From: Sinomonas sp. R1AF57
GTDB lineage: Bacteria > Actinomycetota > Actinomycetes > Actinomycetales > Micrococcaceae
Reading direction: 5' to 3'
DNA length: 64,000 nt
Assembly (NCBI RefSeq): GCF_002224485.1
Contig: NZ_CP022463.1
Coordinates: 278,376 to 342,375 of the forward strand
Shown here: positions 47,119-56,000 of the stretch, in pieces
How the letters are laid out: each line of letters opens with the position of its first letter
Numbering within the stretch: the first letter of the stretch is position 1
Position numbers and translations under genes: made by a program
Notes under the pieces: model-generated
Seen by the model: only the letters and a program-made list of their open reading frames with translations
What the model was told of the DNA's origin: nothing
Databases searched by the model: none

Positions 47119-47139
47119 TTTCCGACAGCGTGTCGGAAA
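47119..47139. promoter_or_regulatory. second TetR operator of the ABC exporter
   Basis: TTTCCGACA-GCG-TGTCGGAAA has perfect 9-bp arms, 36 bp before the permease start. Together with the first palindrome it gives four half-sites for the same dimeric repressor. Confidence 0.85.
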
Positions 47140-47174
47140 AAATCTTGTTCATCCTCGGCCCCCAAGGACCCCAC

Positions 47175-48317
47175 ATGTTCCTCGCGCTGCGCGAACTCAG
47201 ATTCGCCCGCGGCCGGTTCACGCTCATGGGCGCAGTGATCGCGCTGATCGCCGTGCTCGTCGTGCTGCTCTCCGGCCTGTCCTCCGGCCTCGTCAACGAC
47301 GGCGTCTCGGGCCTGAAGGCCACGCCGGCCACGGCCTTCGCCTTCGACAAGGGCACCATCACCGACAACGCCTTCAGCCGCTCCCTCGTCGATCCCAAGC
47401 AGCTCGACGCGTGGAAGAAGGCCCCCGGAGTGGCCGACGCCGAGCCGATGGGCGTCAGCATCGTCAACGGGACCACCGGGTCCGGCAAGCAGGTCGACCT
47501 GACTCTGTTCGGCATCGAGCCGGCCGGATTCCTCGCCCCCGCGGTGTCCAGCGGTACCGGGCTGAACGCCCCGGACGGCATCGTCGTGTCGGAGACGGCG
47601 AAGTCCGCCGGCGTCGAGCTCGGCACCAAGATCACCCTGGACCGGGTCGGCACGGAGCTGACCGTGGTCGGATTCACCGACGGCCAGGCAACCTTCGGGC
47701 ATGTCGACGTCGCCTACCTGCCGATCGGCACGTGGCGGCTCCTCGCCTCGAACACCGCCAAGCCGGGCGTGCCCACCCAGGCGCAGCTCGACGCCGCGGA
47801 CTACGCCTACTCGAGCGTCGTGGCGCTCCGCGCGGCCGATGGCGCGTCCCCCGACTTCGCGGGCTCCGACGCCACCGCCGGCACCATGACCATGACCAAG
47901 GCGAAGGCCTTCAACGCCTCCCCGGGCTACGAGGCCGAGACCATGACCCTGAGCATGATCCAGGCCTTCCTCTACGCGATCTGCGCCCTCGTGGTCGGTG
48001 CGTTCTTCACCGTCTGGACCATCCAGCGCACGCACGAGCTCGCCGTCCTCCGCGCCATGGGCGCCTCCGCCCGCTACCTCCTGCGCGACGGCCACGCCCA
48101 GGCCGCGATCCTCCTGGTCGGCTTCACGGCGCTCGGCGTGGCCGTGGGCGTCGGCTTCGGTGCCATGATCCCGGATGCCGTCCCGTTCGCCCTCGAGGCC
48201 GCGCCGATCGCGCTCGCCACGGCCCTCACCCTCGTCCTCGGGCTCATCGGCGCGGGAGTGGCCATCCTGCGCATCGCCCGAATCGACCCCATCAACGCCC
48301 TCGGAGGAGCCCGATGA
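47175..48317 (+). CDS. MacB/FtsX-type ABC exporter permease
   Basis: This 380-residue protein has TM1 at about 17-40, a large extracytoplasmic MacB_PCD-like domain (about 45-255) and a C-terminal FtsX block with three helices (SMIQAFLYAICALVVGAFFTVWTIQRTHELAVLRAMGAS). The RTHELAVLRAMGAS loop contacts the ATPase. It is controlled by the TetR operators upstream and overlaps the ATPase gene by 4 bp. The substrate is unknown; such systems export drugs, peptides or lipids. Confidence 0.9.
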   Translation: MFLALRELRFARGRFTLMGAVIALIAVLVVLLSGLSSGLVNDGVSGLKATPATAFAFDKGTITDNAFSRSLVDPKQLDAWKKAPGVADAEPMGVSIVNGTTGSGKQVDLTLFGIEPAGFLAPAVSSGTGLNAPDGIVVSETAKSAGVELGTKITLDRVGTELTVVGFTDGQATFGHVDVAYLPIGTWRLLASNTAKPGVPTQAQLDAADYAYSSVVALRAADGASPDFAGSDATAGTMTMTKAKAFNASPGYEAETMTLSMIQAFLYAICALVVGAFFTVWTIQRTHELAVLRAMGASARYLLRDGHAQAAILLVGFTALGVAVGVGFGAMIPDAVPFALEAAPIALATALTLVLGLIGAGVAILRIARIDPINALGGAR

Positions 48318-49009
48318 CCGCGCCAGCCAACGCCGCCGCACCCGCGCTGGAGATCGTCGACGCCGTCCTGGAGCTCGGGGACGGCGACGCCACCGTCCGC
48401 GCCCTCGACTCCGTGTCCCTGGCCGTGCAGCCGGGCGAATTCACCGCCGTCGTCGGCCCCTCCGGCTCCGGGAAGTCCTCGCTCCTCGCAATGGCCGGCC
48501 TGCTCGGGAAGCCGACGAGCGGCGTCGTGCGCGTCCACGGCACCGACGTGACCGCCCTCGGCAAGAGCGCGGCCGCGAAGTTCCGCCGTGAGACCGTCGG
48601 GTTCGTGTTCCAGTCGGGCAACCTCATCCCGGCGCTCAGCGCCGCGGACCAGCTGCGGCTCGCGGCGAAGCTCGCCGGACGGCGCGTCGACCCGCAGCCG
48701 CTGCTCGAGGCCGTCGGCATGGGCCACCGCGCCGGGCACCGTCCCGGCCAGCTCTCGGGCGGCGAGCGGCAGCGGGTAGGGATCGCCCGGGCGCTCGTGA
48801 ACCGCCCGTCCCTCCTCCTCGTCGACGAGCCCACGGCAGCGCTGGACCGGCGCCGAAGCCACGAGGTCGTCGAGCTCCTTGCCCAGCAGGCGCACGCCGC
48901 CGGCGTCGCGGTCGTCATGGTCACCCACGACCACGACGTGATCTCGCACTGCGACCGCGTCCTCGAGATGACCGACGGCCGGCTCAGCGAGGTGGCACTG
49001 ATGGCGTGA
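48314..49009 (+). CDS. ABC exporter ATPase (LolD/MacB type)
   Basis: The 231-residue ATPase has Walker A VGPSGSGKSS, Q-loop FVFQSGNLIP, signature LSGGERQRVGIARAL, Walker B LLLVDEPTAALD and H-loop VTHDHDV. It pairs with the FtsX-type permease through the ATGA overlap. Confidence 0.95.
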   Translation: MTAPANAAAPALEIVDAVLELGDGDATVRALDSVSLAVQPGEFTAVVGPSGSGKSSLLAMAGLLGKPTSGVVRVHGTDVTALGKSAAAKFRRETVGFVFQSGNLIPALSAADQLRLAAKLAGRRVDPQPLLEAVGMGHRAGHRPGQLSGGERQRVGIARALVNRPSLLLVDEPTAALDRRRSHEVVELLAQQAHAAGVAVVMVTHDHDVISHCDRVLEMTDGRLSEVALMA

Positions 49010-49140
49010 TGCGGCACCGGTGCCAGCCACGGCCCAGGCTGTGCACCGCCTATGCCGCGCCACAGCGATGGCACAGCCGGCGCCCGTACCCTGCTGGAAA
49101 GAAAAGGGACCGCCTCTGGGGCGCGGGGAAGGCGGTGCAC

Positions 49141-50499
49141 ATGCCGGGCAGGCGACGGCCAGGATGGTTCCGCCACCTCCTGGGCGGCTCGGCACGCGCA
49201 CGACGCCGCCGCCTCATCCTCGTCGTCATCGTCGCCGTGCTCTTCAGCGGGGCTGCGGTCGGGGCGGTGGCGGGGCAGGGCACGGACCGGAACCGTGCCG
49301 CTTCCGCGTCCCGGGGCAAGGGCCCCACTCCGCCGCCCTCGGCCGTCGGGGTCACGCCGTCGCCGGCCCCAGCGGCACCCACCGCCACCGCGCCACCCAG
49401 CCAGACGCCGTCGCCCGCGAACCCGCAGCCGGCCTGGCAGGACATGCCCGCGGACATCGCGGCCATCGCCGAGGACTTCCTCGACGAGCAGGGCGCCGCG
49501 GGACTCGCGGTCGCGGTATCGACCGGGAGCGGCGGGACGGCGTCCGCGCGCTACCTGACGACGGCGGGCCAGGCCGCCGCGGGCACCGCGTGGACTGAGG
49601 ACACCCGGTCAGCGTACCGCAGCATCACCAAGAGCTTCGTGGGCACGGTGGTGCTCCAGCTGGTGGGGGAGGGCCGGCTCGGGCTCGACGACCCCGTCGC
49701 CCGGTACGTGCCCGACGTCGCCGGCGTCGAGCTCGACGGCACCGCCGCCGGGGACCGGATCACCGTGCGGGAGGCCCTCGAGATGCGCACCGGCCTCGCC
49801 GAGTTCTCCGGCACGCAGGAGTTCTCGGACAGGCTCGACGCCGACTACACCCGCTCCTTCTCGGACAGCGAGCTCCTGGGCTACGCCTTCGACGAGCCCC
49901 TCGACTTCGCCCCGGGCAGCCAGTACGAGTACAGCAACACGAACTACGTGCTCCTCGGCGAGGTCGTCCGCGCGGTCACAGGCACACCCTGGGACCAGGA
50001 GGTGCAGGCGCGCGTCCTCGCGCCGCTCGGGCTCACCTCCGTGGCGTACTCCGGGGCGCAGGACCCGGCCGGTCCCGTCGCGACCCCGTACCAGACCGGC
50101 GATTCCGGCCTTGAGAGCCTCGCCCAGGTCAGCCCGTCCCTCTACGGCGCATCGGGAGGCTACTTCGGAAACATCGCAGACCTGCTCACGTGGGGACGCG
50201 CCCTCGGATCCGGGCAGCTCCTGCCGCCCGGGCTCCAGTCGCAGCGGCTCGCCGCCGTCTCCGACCCGGGCGCGGACAATCCGGGGAGCCCCTACTACAC
50301 GGCGTACGGTCTGGCGGCCGGTGAGATCGACGGCTGGTGGGGCCACTCCGGGACGGGCCTGGGCTACGAGGCCCTGACGCTCTACAACCCGGCAACCGGA
50401 ACCACCGTGGCGATCCTGATCAACACCCAGCTGCCGAACCCGAACGGACCGGCCATCCTCTTCGACCGCCTCGAGGGCCTGCTCGCGGACCTCGGCTAG
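49141..50499 (+). CDS. membrane-anchored serine beta-lactamase/DD-peptidase-fold protein
   Basis: This 452-residue protein starts at ATG 49141 (GGGGAAGG upstream). It has a basic N-terminus, one TM segment (about 25-46), a Pro/Ser/Thr linker (about 60-100) and a class C beta-lactamase-like domain. The catalytic SxxK is S161-I-T-K164, the Tyr motif is YSN (QYEYSNTNY), and the third box is HSGTG. It acts outside the membrane on peptidoglycan, esters or beta-lactams. Resistance cannot be claimed from the fold. Confidence 0.88.
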   Translation: MPGRRRPGWFRHLLGGSARARRRRLILVVIVAVLFSGAAVGAVAGQGTDRNRAASASRGKGPTPPPSAVGVTPSPAPAAPTATAPPSQTPSPANPQPAWQDMPADIAAIAEDFLDEQGAAGLAVAVSTGSGGTASARYLTTAGQAAAGTAWTEDTRSAYRSITKSFVGTVVLQLVGEGRLGLDDPVARYVPDVAGVELDGTAAGDRITVREALEMRTGLAEFSGTQEFSDRLDADYTRSFSDSELLGYAFDEPLDFAPGSQYEYSNTNYVLLGEVVRAVTGTPWDQEVQARVLAPLGLTSVAYSGAQDPAGPVATPYQTGDSGLESLAQVSPSLYGASGGYFGNIADLLTWGRALGSGQLLPPGLQSQRLAAVSDPGADNPGSPYYTAYGLAAGEIDGWWGHSGTGLGYEALTLYNPATGTTVAILINTQLPNPNGPAILFDRLEGLLADLG

Positions 50500-50520
50500 C
50501 TCGCATCTTCCGGAACGCGC

Positions 50521-50534
50521 TGTACCGGAGTACA
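50521..50534. promoter_or_regulatory. short palindrome upstream of the DUF3311-mctP genes
   Basis: TGTAC-CGGA-GTACA lies about 86 bp before the DUF3311 start, near an A/T-rich TATAAA (50551-50556) that could serve as -10. The regulator is unknown. Confidence 0.35.
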
Positions 50535-50619
50535 AAAACTATGGGGGACATATAAACCTTCGCCCAGTCCCTGGCCCACTGGGGGGCCAGAGGCCGGACG
50601 GGACGACCAGGAGGTTTCG

Positions 50620-50967
50620 TTGTCCGATCTCAACGGGCCCACGCGCGACACCCCGACCCGCGCGCCGGCCAGGCCCCTGCCGTACATCATCGCTGCAATC
50701 CTTCTCGCGGCGGCAATCATTCTCCCGCTCATGCCGCAGCTGTACTCCTACGACCAGCCGCGCTGGGGCGGCATGCCGTTCTTCTACTGGTACCAGCTGC
50801 TCTGGGTTCCCATCTCGGCGGCCCTGAGCGGCATCGCGTACTGGCTCGTCACCAGCGAGGACCGACGACGGCGCGTGGCGGCCCGCGCGCCGGGCTCGCC
50901 GGGAGCGGGCGGCGGCAGGGCGCCGTCGTCCGGCGGAGCGATGCGGGACCGGGGTGAGCGGCGGTGA
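50620..50967 (+). CDS. DUF3311 small membrane subunit
   Basis: This 115-residue protein has two helices (about 20-40 and 55-77) and a basic tail. TTG 50620 is preceded by AGGAGG, which decides the start. DUF3311 proteins accompany sodium/solute symporters of the MctP type as a small partner. It overlaps mctP by 4 bp (GTGA). Confidence 0.85.
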   Translation: MSDLNGPTRDTPTRAPARPLPYIIAAILLAAAIILPLMPQLYSYDQPRWGGMPFFYWYQLLWVPISAALSGIAYWLVTSEDRRRRVAARAPGSPGAGGGRAPSSGGAMRDRGERR

Positions 50968-52622
50968 ACGGGCGCCCGATCGACTGGGTCGCGCTCATCA
51001 TCGTCATCCTGCTGTTCGCGATCGTGGCCGTCATGGGGTTCCTGGCCGCGCGCTGGCGCAGGTCGCAGGAGGAGACGGGCCTGCACAGCCTCGACGAATG
51101 GGGCCTCGGCGGACGCGGGTTCGGCACGTGGATCACCTGGTTCCTGCTCGGCGGCGACCTCTACACGGCGTACACGTTCGTGGCCGTCCCCGCCGCGATG
51201 TGGGCCACGGGCGCCGTCAGCGGGTTCTTCGCCGTGCCCTACACGATCGTGCTGTACCCGATCATCTTCATCATCATGAGCCGGCTCTGGTCGGTGTCGC
51301 ACCGGCACGGGTATGTCACGAGCGCGGACTTCGTGGGCGGCCGCTACGGGAGCCGCTGGCTGTCCCTCGCCGTCGCCGTCACCGGCATCGTCGCGACCAT
51401 GCCGTACATCGCCCTGCAGCTCGTGGGCATCAAGGCCGTCCTCACCGTGCTCGGCCTCGGGAGCCCCGACAACGCCCTCCTGACCGACCTGCCGCTCATC
51501 CTCGCGTTCGTCGTGCTCGCCGCGTACACCTACACGTCCGGCCTCCGCGCGCCGGCGATGATCGCCGTCGTCAAGGACCTGCTGATCTACCTCGCGGTGA
51601 TCGTCGCCGTGATCTACCTGCCGATCAAGTTCGGCGGCTGGGACACCATCTTCGGCGCGGCGCAGACCAAGCTCGGCACCGTCAGCCAGGCCACGGGCAA
51701 GCCGGCCGGCGTGTTCATCCCGACCGAGGGCAGCTACTCGGCGTACTGGACCCTCGCGCTCGGCTCCGCCATGGCGCTGTTCATGTACCCGCACTCCGTC
51801 ACGGGCGTGCTGGCCTCGAAGGCGCGCAACACGATCCGCCGCAACGCCGCGATCCTGCCGCTGTACTCGCTCATGCTCGGGTTCCTCGCGCTCCTGGGCT
51901 TCGTGGCGATCAAGGCCGGGACCAAGCCGATCGACCTCGACGGGTCGACCAACCCGCAGCTCGTGGTGCCGCAGCTCTTCCTCGACCACTTCCCCTCGTG
52001 GTTCGCCGGGATCGCGCTCGCGGCCATCGCGATCGGTGCGCTCGTGCCGGCGGCCATCATGTCCATCGCGGCGGCGAACCTGTTCACCCGCAACGTCTAC
52101 CGGGACTTCTTCCGTCCGGACGCGGACCCGAAGACCGAGGCGAACGTGTCCAAGATCGTCTCGCTCGTGGTCAAGGTCGGGGCGCTCGTCTTCGTGATCG
52201 GCATGGACCAGTCAGCGGCGATCAACATGCAGCTCCTCGGAGGCATCTGGATCCTGCAGACCTTCCCGGCCGTCGTCGGAGGGCTGTACACGAGGTGGTT
52301 CGACCGGTGGGCGCTCCTGGTGGGCTGGGCCGTCGGCATCGCCTTCGGCACCATCTCGGCGTACAACGTGGTCAACCCCGTCACGCACGCGCACTTCGGC
52401 GGTTCGACGGCCGCGATCCCGGGCACGAACTTCACGGTGTACATCGCGGTGACCGCGTTCGCGCTCAACCTGATCGTCGCCGTCGTGCTCACCCTCATCC
52501 TGCGGGCGTTCAAGGTCCCGCAGGGGCTCGACGAGACCCGGCCGTCCGACTTCGGGGCCGACGAGACGGACCCGAAGGTGAAGCAGATCGAGGCGACGAA
52601 CCAGATGGGCCCCATCGCGTAG
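50964..52622 (+). CDS. mctP: monocarboxylate uptake permease, SSS family
   Basis: This 552-residue sodium/solute symporter has about 13 helices, including WGLGGRGFGTWITWFLLGGDLYTAYTFVAVP and FMYPHSVTGVLASKARNTIRRNAAILPLYSLMLGFLA. The DUF3311 partner and the sequence fit MctP, which takes up pyruvate, lactate, acetate and propionate. It complements the acetate/glyoxylate genes at 33-38 kb. Downstream lies the 21-nt repeat hairpin. Confidence 0.88.
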   Translation: MNGRPIDWVALIIVILLFAIVAVMGFLAARWRRSQEETGLHSLDEWGLGGRGFGTWITWFLLGGDLYTAYTFVAVPAAMWATGAVSGFFAVPYTIVLYPIIFIIMSRLWSVSHRHGYVTSADFVGGRYGSRWLSLAVAVTGIVATMPYIALQLVGIKAVLTVLGLGSPDNALLTDLPLILAFVVLAAYTYTSGLRAPAMIAVVKDLLIYLAVIVAVIYLPIKFGGWDTIFGAAQTKLGTVSQATGKPAGVFIPTEGSYSAYWTLALGSAMALFMYPHSVTGVLASKARNTIRRNAAILPLYSLMLGFLALLGFVAIKAGTKPIDLDGSTNPQLVVPQLFLDHFPSWFAGIALAAIAIGALVPAAIMSIAAANLFTRNVYRDFFRPDADPKTEANVSKIVSLVVKVGALVFVIGMDQSAAINMQLLGGIWILQTFPAVVGGLYTRWFDRWALLVGWAVGIAFGTISAYNVVNPVTHAHFGGSTAAIPGTNFTVYIAVTAFALNLIVAVVLTLILRAFKVPQGLDETRPSDFGADETDPKVKQIEATNQMGPIA

Positions 52623-52638
52623 GAGGTCCCTCCGGCCC

Positions 52639-52710
52639 GTTGAGGGGTCATGTCCCTAGGTTGAGGAGCCAGGGATATGACCCCTCAAGCTAGGGACATG
52701 ACCCCTCAAC
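52639..52710. repeat. inverted 21-nt repeats forming a long hairpin between convergent genes
   Basis: A unit starting GTTGAGGGGTCATGTCCCTA (52639-52659) faces its inverted copy (52690-52710). A diverged inverted copy (52669-52689) sits between. The 28-bp arms pair with one mismatch. It lies between mctP (ends 52622) and the opposing gene (ends 52725) and can terminate both. A single copy is at 494-514. Confidence 0.88.
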
Positions 52711-52724
52711 CGTTGGAGGGAGTG

Positions 52725-53837
52725 TCAGGCGCGGACGGCGTCGAGCTCGACCTCGATCCGCCGGTCCAGCTCGTCCTGCTCGAAGGCCGTGGACCCCCCA
52801 TGGGCGCGCAGGTGCAGGAGACTGCCCAGCCGCAGCATCCGCCAGCCGCGCTCCTCGGCGTGGTCCTTCGCGCTGACAGCCCGCGTGATCTCCTTGTCGT
52901 ACAGGTTCGGCTCGTTGAGGGCCCGCTGCCGCACGCGCTGCGCCATGCGTGCCCGGAACGGGTCGGTCTCGGCGTCCTCGGGGGTGCGCAGCAGCTCGCC
53001 GTAGGCGGCCGCGCGGTCCTCCTGCCCGGCCTCCCTCGCCAGGTGCGCGGCGAGGCCGAGCGCGGACTCGATCGACGCCCAGCGCGCGGGGTTCCCGTCG
53101 TAGGGGAGCACGGCGAGCAGGTCCGCGACCTTGAGCGCCCCCTCGGCGTCGCGCTGGCCGATGTAGAGCTCGTAGGCGAGGGCCCGCAGGTCGGCCAGGC
53201 ACGCGCCCGACTTGACGTTGACGCCCCTGGCCAGGCGCGCGGCGAGCTCGTGGACCGCATGGCGCCCGGGGTGGGCGGCGTCGATGGCGCGCATGAGGTC
53301 CTCGGGCTTGTCCTCGGGCGCGGGGAGGCGCGCGAGGATCGACGCGTTCGCGCGCTCGGGACGTGCCGACGCCGCGCCGGGGACGTGGACCACCTCTCCG
53401 GTGTCCAGGGCGATGTCCGAGGGGCCGCGGAGGGGCGCCGCCGGAACTGTCTCGACCGTGGGGGGTGCAACGGCCGGGGCGCCCGCCTCGTCGGCGGGAG
53501 CCGTCACCTCGGCGTCTGGGGCCTCCGCCTCGGCAGCCGAAGCCCCCGCGCTCGCGGCGGGGCCGGCGAAGAGGAGGTCGGCGGGCCGCACGGCATTGCC
53601 GCGGGCCGCGCGGACCCGCGTGCCGTGGGCGACGCGGAGGTTGGTGTGGTTGTCGAGGACCGCGAAGTACAGGGCGGGCTGGCCGTAGTCGTCGAGGACC
53701 GTGTCCACTTCGAGGACCTCCGCGCTGTCCTTGCCGTCGGGCAGGAGCAGCCGCTGGCCGGGCCTCAGGTCGTGGGCGTCGATAGCGTGGAACTCGGTGG
53801 TTCCGGGCCGCTCGTGCGGTCCCGAGCTGTGCTGCAT
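52725..53837 (-). CDS. uncharacterised protein with a helical C-terminal domain
   Basis: This 370-residue soluble protein has an N-terminal small beta domain (residues about 20-80: DAHDLRPGQRLLLPDGKDSAEVLEVDTVL). A low-complexity Ala/Glu/Pro linker (about 90-145) and a helical C-terminal domain (about 165-365: YELYIGQRDAEGALKVADLLAVLPYDGNPARW) follow, the latter with a TPR-like look. I think the C-terminal part is the DUF6707 family, but I am not certain. The function is unknown. Confidence 0.7.
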   Translation of the reverse strand: MQHSSGPHERPGTTEFHAIDAHDLRPGQRLLLPDGKDSAEVLEVDTVLDDYGQPALYFAVLDNHTNLRVAHGTRVRAARGNAVRPADLLFAGPAASAGASAAEAEAPDAEVTAPADEAGAPAVAPPTVETVPAAPLRGPSDIALDTGEVVHVPGAASARPERANASILARLPAPEDKPEDLMRAIDAAHPGRHAVHELAARLARGVNVKSGACLADLRALAYELYIGQRDAEGALKVADLLAVLPYDGNPARWASIESALGLAAHLAREAGQEDRAAAYGELLRTPEDAETDPFRARMAQRVRQRALNEPNLYDKEITRAVSAKDHAEERGWRMLRLGSLLHLRAHGGSTAFEQDELDRRIEVELDAVRA

Positions 53838-53927
53838 GGGTCCTCCGTGGTGGCTGTCGGTCCAGTGACCACCATATAAAGGATTGGTAACGGAGTGTTT
53901 CAGGCGCGCTGGCCCAAGCCTCCGACC

Positions 53928-54467
53928 CTACGCCGGAAGGCCCGCGAACGCGAGCGCCTGGCGCACGAGCTCGCCCCGCCCGCCCACGAACTCCATCTGC
54001 ACCGGCCCGCTGAGCACCTCGGCCGGGGACATCCAGGTCAGCTCAAGGGCGTCCTGCCGGGGCTGGCACTCGCCGGCCACCGGGATCACGTACGCGAGCG
54101 CGACGGCGTGCTGGCGCTCGTCCGTGAAGCCCGTCTGCGAGGGCGACGGGAAGTACTCCACGACCGTGAACGGCACGGGGCTGACGGGCAGCTGGGGAAG
54201 GGCGAGCGGTCCGAGGTCCTTCTCGAGGTGGCGCAGGAGGGCGCCGCGGATCGTCTCCTTGTACAGCACGCGTCCGGAGACGAGGCTGCGCATCATGTTG
54301 CCCTCGTCGTCGGCCTGGAGCAGGAGTCCGACCTCGTTGACGTAGCCGAGCGGGTCGAGCCGCACCGGCAGCGCCTCGACGTACAGCATCGGCAGGCGAT
54401 TCCGCGCCTCGTAGAGGTCCTCGGGCGAGAGCCAGCCGGGATACGGGTCGGGAGTGCGCAGAGCCAT
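53928..54467 (-). CDS. Nudix-fold protein (DUF4916) with degenerate Nudix box
   Basis: This 179-residue protein matches the actinobacterial DUF4916 group as I recall it (WLSPEDLYEARNRLPMLYVEALPVR). The Nudix box region reads GRVLYKETIRGALLRHLEKDLG. The first G and E are present, but the metal-binding REUxEE is replaced by RHLEKD, so hydrolase activity is doubtful. It begins 2 bp after the VOC gene ends and is co-transcribed with it. Confidence 0.8.
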   Translation of the reverse strand: MALRTPDPYPGWLSPEDLYEARNRLPMLYVEALPVRLDPLGYVNEVGLLLQADDEGNMMRSLVSGRVLYKETIRGALLRHLEKDLGPLALPQLPVSPVPFTVVEYFPSPSQTGFTDERQHAVALAYVIPVAGECQPRQDALELTWMSPAEVLSGPVQMEFVGGRGELVRQALAFAGLPA

Positions 54468-54469
54468 GC

Positions 54470-55183
54470 CTACTGTTCTACCCCATGACTGGGCGGAGCT
54501 GTGAGGATCGTGACCTCACCGCCGTCCGGCGTCGGGACGCGCACGACGGCGCCCTGCCGCCCCTGCGCCTCGCCCACCTCGGGTGACCACCCGGCCCGCG
54601 CGAGCCGTGAGGCGAGGGTGCCCACGTCGCCGTCGTACTCGAGGACCAGGTCTCCGCCGCGCAGCACCGGCGCCTCGCGCAGGGCCAGCACGCCGCCGTT
54701 CTTCGCGGTGAACTCGGTAGCCGGGGCGGGGGCTCCCGCTGTGCGGGGTCTGGCGCCGATCGCGGAGAGCGCGAGCGCCGCCCCCGGAAGGTCAGGGGTG
54801 AGCCACTCCATGCGGACCGCGAGGGCGCGGTCCGCGTCGGCGCACGTGGCACCGTGGGCGGACGGCTCGGCCAGGAAGCTGAACCCGTCCGGCCCGGTGA
54901 TCCGCACGCGCACACCGCCGATCGCGTCCTCGATGCTCGCGCGCCCCCCGTCCTGCCGGGTGCGGCGGGTGAAGGCCTCCGGCTCGCGGATCTCCACCCC
55001 GAACGACGTCATCCCGTCGCCGGGCGAGCCTGCGGGGACGGCCCGGAGCCGGACGCGGCCGCTCCCGGCGTCGAGCACGGCCCAGCCGCTGCCCTCCTCG
55101 GTGACGACGAGGCCCACGTCCTCCAGGAGCCTCCGGAGCTCGGGCAGGGCGGACGTGTAGCGGGTGGGGCGGACGCGCAGCAT
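54470..55183 (-). CDS. VOC-superfamily-like protein
   Basis: A 237-residue soluble protein starting at ATG 55181-55183 (GGAAG upstream). Two similar halves are suggested: SALPELRRLLEDVGLVVTEEGSGWAVLDAGSGRVRL and the later LVLEYDGDVGTLASRLARAGW. Each has the beta-alpha-beta-beta-beta look of glyoxalase/bleomycin-resistance modules. Metal ligands cannot be assigned. It is the first gene of a two-gene unit with the Nudix-fold gene. Confidence 0.6.
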   Translation of the reverse strand: MLRVRPTRYTSALPELRRLLEDVGLVVTEEGSGWAVLDAGSGRVRLRAVPAGSPGDGMTSFGVEIREPEAFTRRTRQDGGRASIEDAIGGVRVRITGPDGFSFLAEPSAHGATCADADRALAVRMEWLTPDLPGAALALSAIGARPRTAGAPAPATEFTAKNGGVLALREAPVLRGGDLVLEYDGDVGTLASRLARAGWSPEVGEAQGRQGAVVRVPTPDGGEVTILTAPPSHGVEQ

Positions 55184-55266
55184 CAGGCTTCCTTTCGGTC
55201 GTTCCCATCCTCCCACCGGGGCCTGTCTCCTTGCGCCTTCGGGCCGCTCGCGTAGAGGCTTGGCGC

Positions 55267-55857
55267 ATGGCCCCGGAACTGCCCGAACTCCTCGTCGCCG
55301 ACGCCGCCGCGTGGCACGGATGGCTCGCCGCCCACCACGCCGAGAGCCCGGGAGTGTGGCTCGTCCTGACCAAGAAGGGCGGAACGGTGACGGCCCTGCA
55401 GTACGAGGACGCGGTCCTCGAGGCGCTCTGCTACGGCTGGATCGACGGCCAGCTGCGCGCCCGCGACGCCGCCAGCTCGGCGATCCGCTTCACGCCCCGC
55501 CGCAAGGGGAGCCGGTGGTCGCGGTCCAACGTCGAGCGCGTGGCCCGGCTCGAGGCCGAGGGACGGATGACGGCGGCGGGCCGGGCCGTCGTCGACGCCG
55601 CCAAGGCGGACGGGCGCTGGGAGGCGGCCTACGGCGGGGCCGCGACCGTTGAGGTGCCCGACGACCTCGCTGCTGCGATCGCCGCCGTCCCCGAGGCGCA
55701 GGCGATGTTCGACGTCCTCACCTCCACGAACCGGTTCGCCCTGGTGTACCGCGTCACCGATGTGAAGCGGCCGGAGACCCGGGCACGGAAGATCGCCGAG
55801 TTCGTGGCGATGCTCGCGCGGCACGAGACGCCCTACCCGCAGAAGAGACGGCCCTGA
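55267..55857 (+). CDS. YdeI/OmpD-associated family protein
   Basis: This 196-residue protein starts at ATG 55267. It shows the family blocks SPGVWLVLTKKG, LQYEDAVLEALCYGWIDGQLRARD, FTPRRKGSRWSRSNVERVARLEAEGRMT, and a C-terminal VYRVTDVKRPETRARKIAEFV. Family members are of unclear function, sometimes linked to resistance to cationic compounds or bacteriocins. Cytoplasmic. Confidence 0.85.
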   Translation: MAPELPELLVADAAAWHGWLAAHHAESPGVWLVLTKKGGTVTALQYEDAVLEALCYGWIDGQLRARDAASSAIRFTPRRKGSRWSRSNVERVARLEAEGRMTAAGRAVVDAAKADGRWEAAYGGAATVEVPDDLAAAIAAVPEAQAMFDVLTSTNRFALVYRVTDVKRPETRARKIAEFVAMLARHETPYPQKRRP

Positions 55858-56000
55858 CCCCCTGCCCCCTTCGCCTCTGCTGGCCGGGCCATGCTGGGGG
55901 GAGCGTGGTCCTTGGGACAGAACGGCAACACCCGAGGTGTCCTCCTCCCGCAGCTGGCCCTCGTGGACACGCGGGGCTCACAGCCCTCGGCCCTCCCTGC

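Noticed and set aside
49141-50499. Antibiotic-resistance beta-lactamase
   Set aside because: Only the general serine beta-lactamase/DD-peptidase motifs are visible. Such proteins are common in actinobacteria and resistance does not follow.
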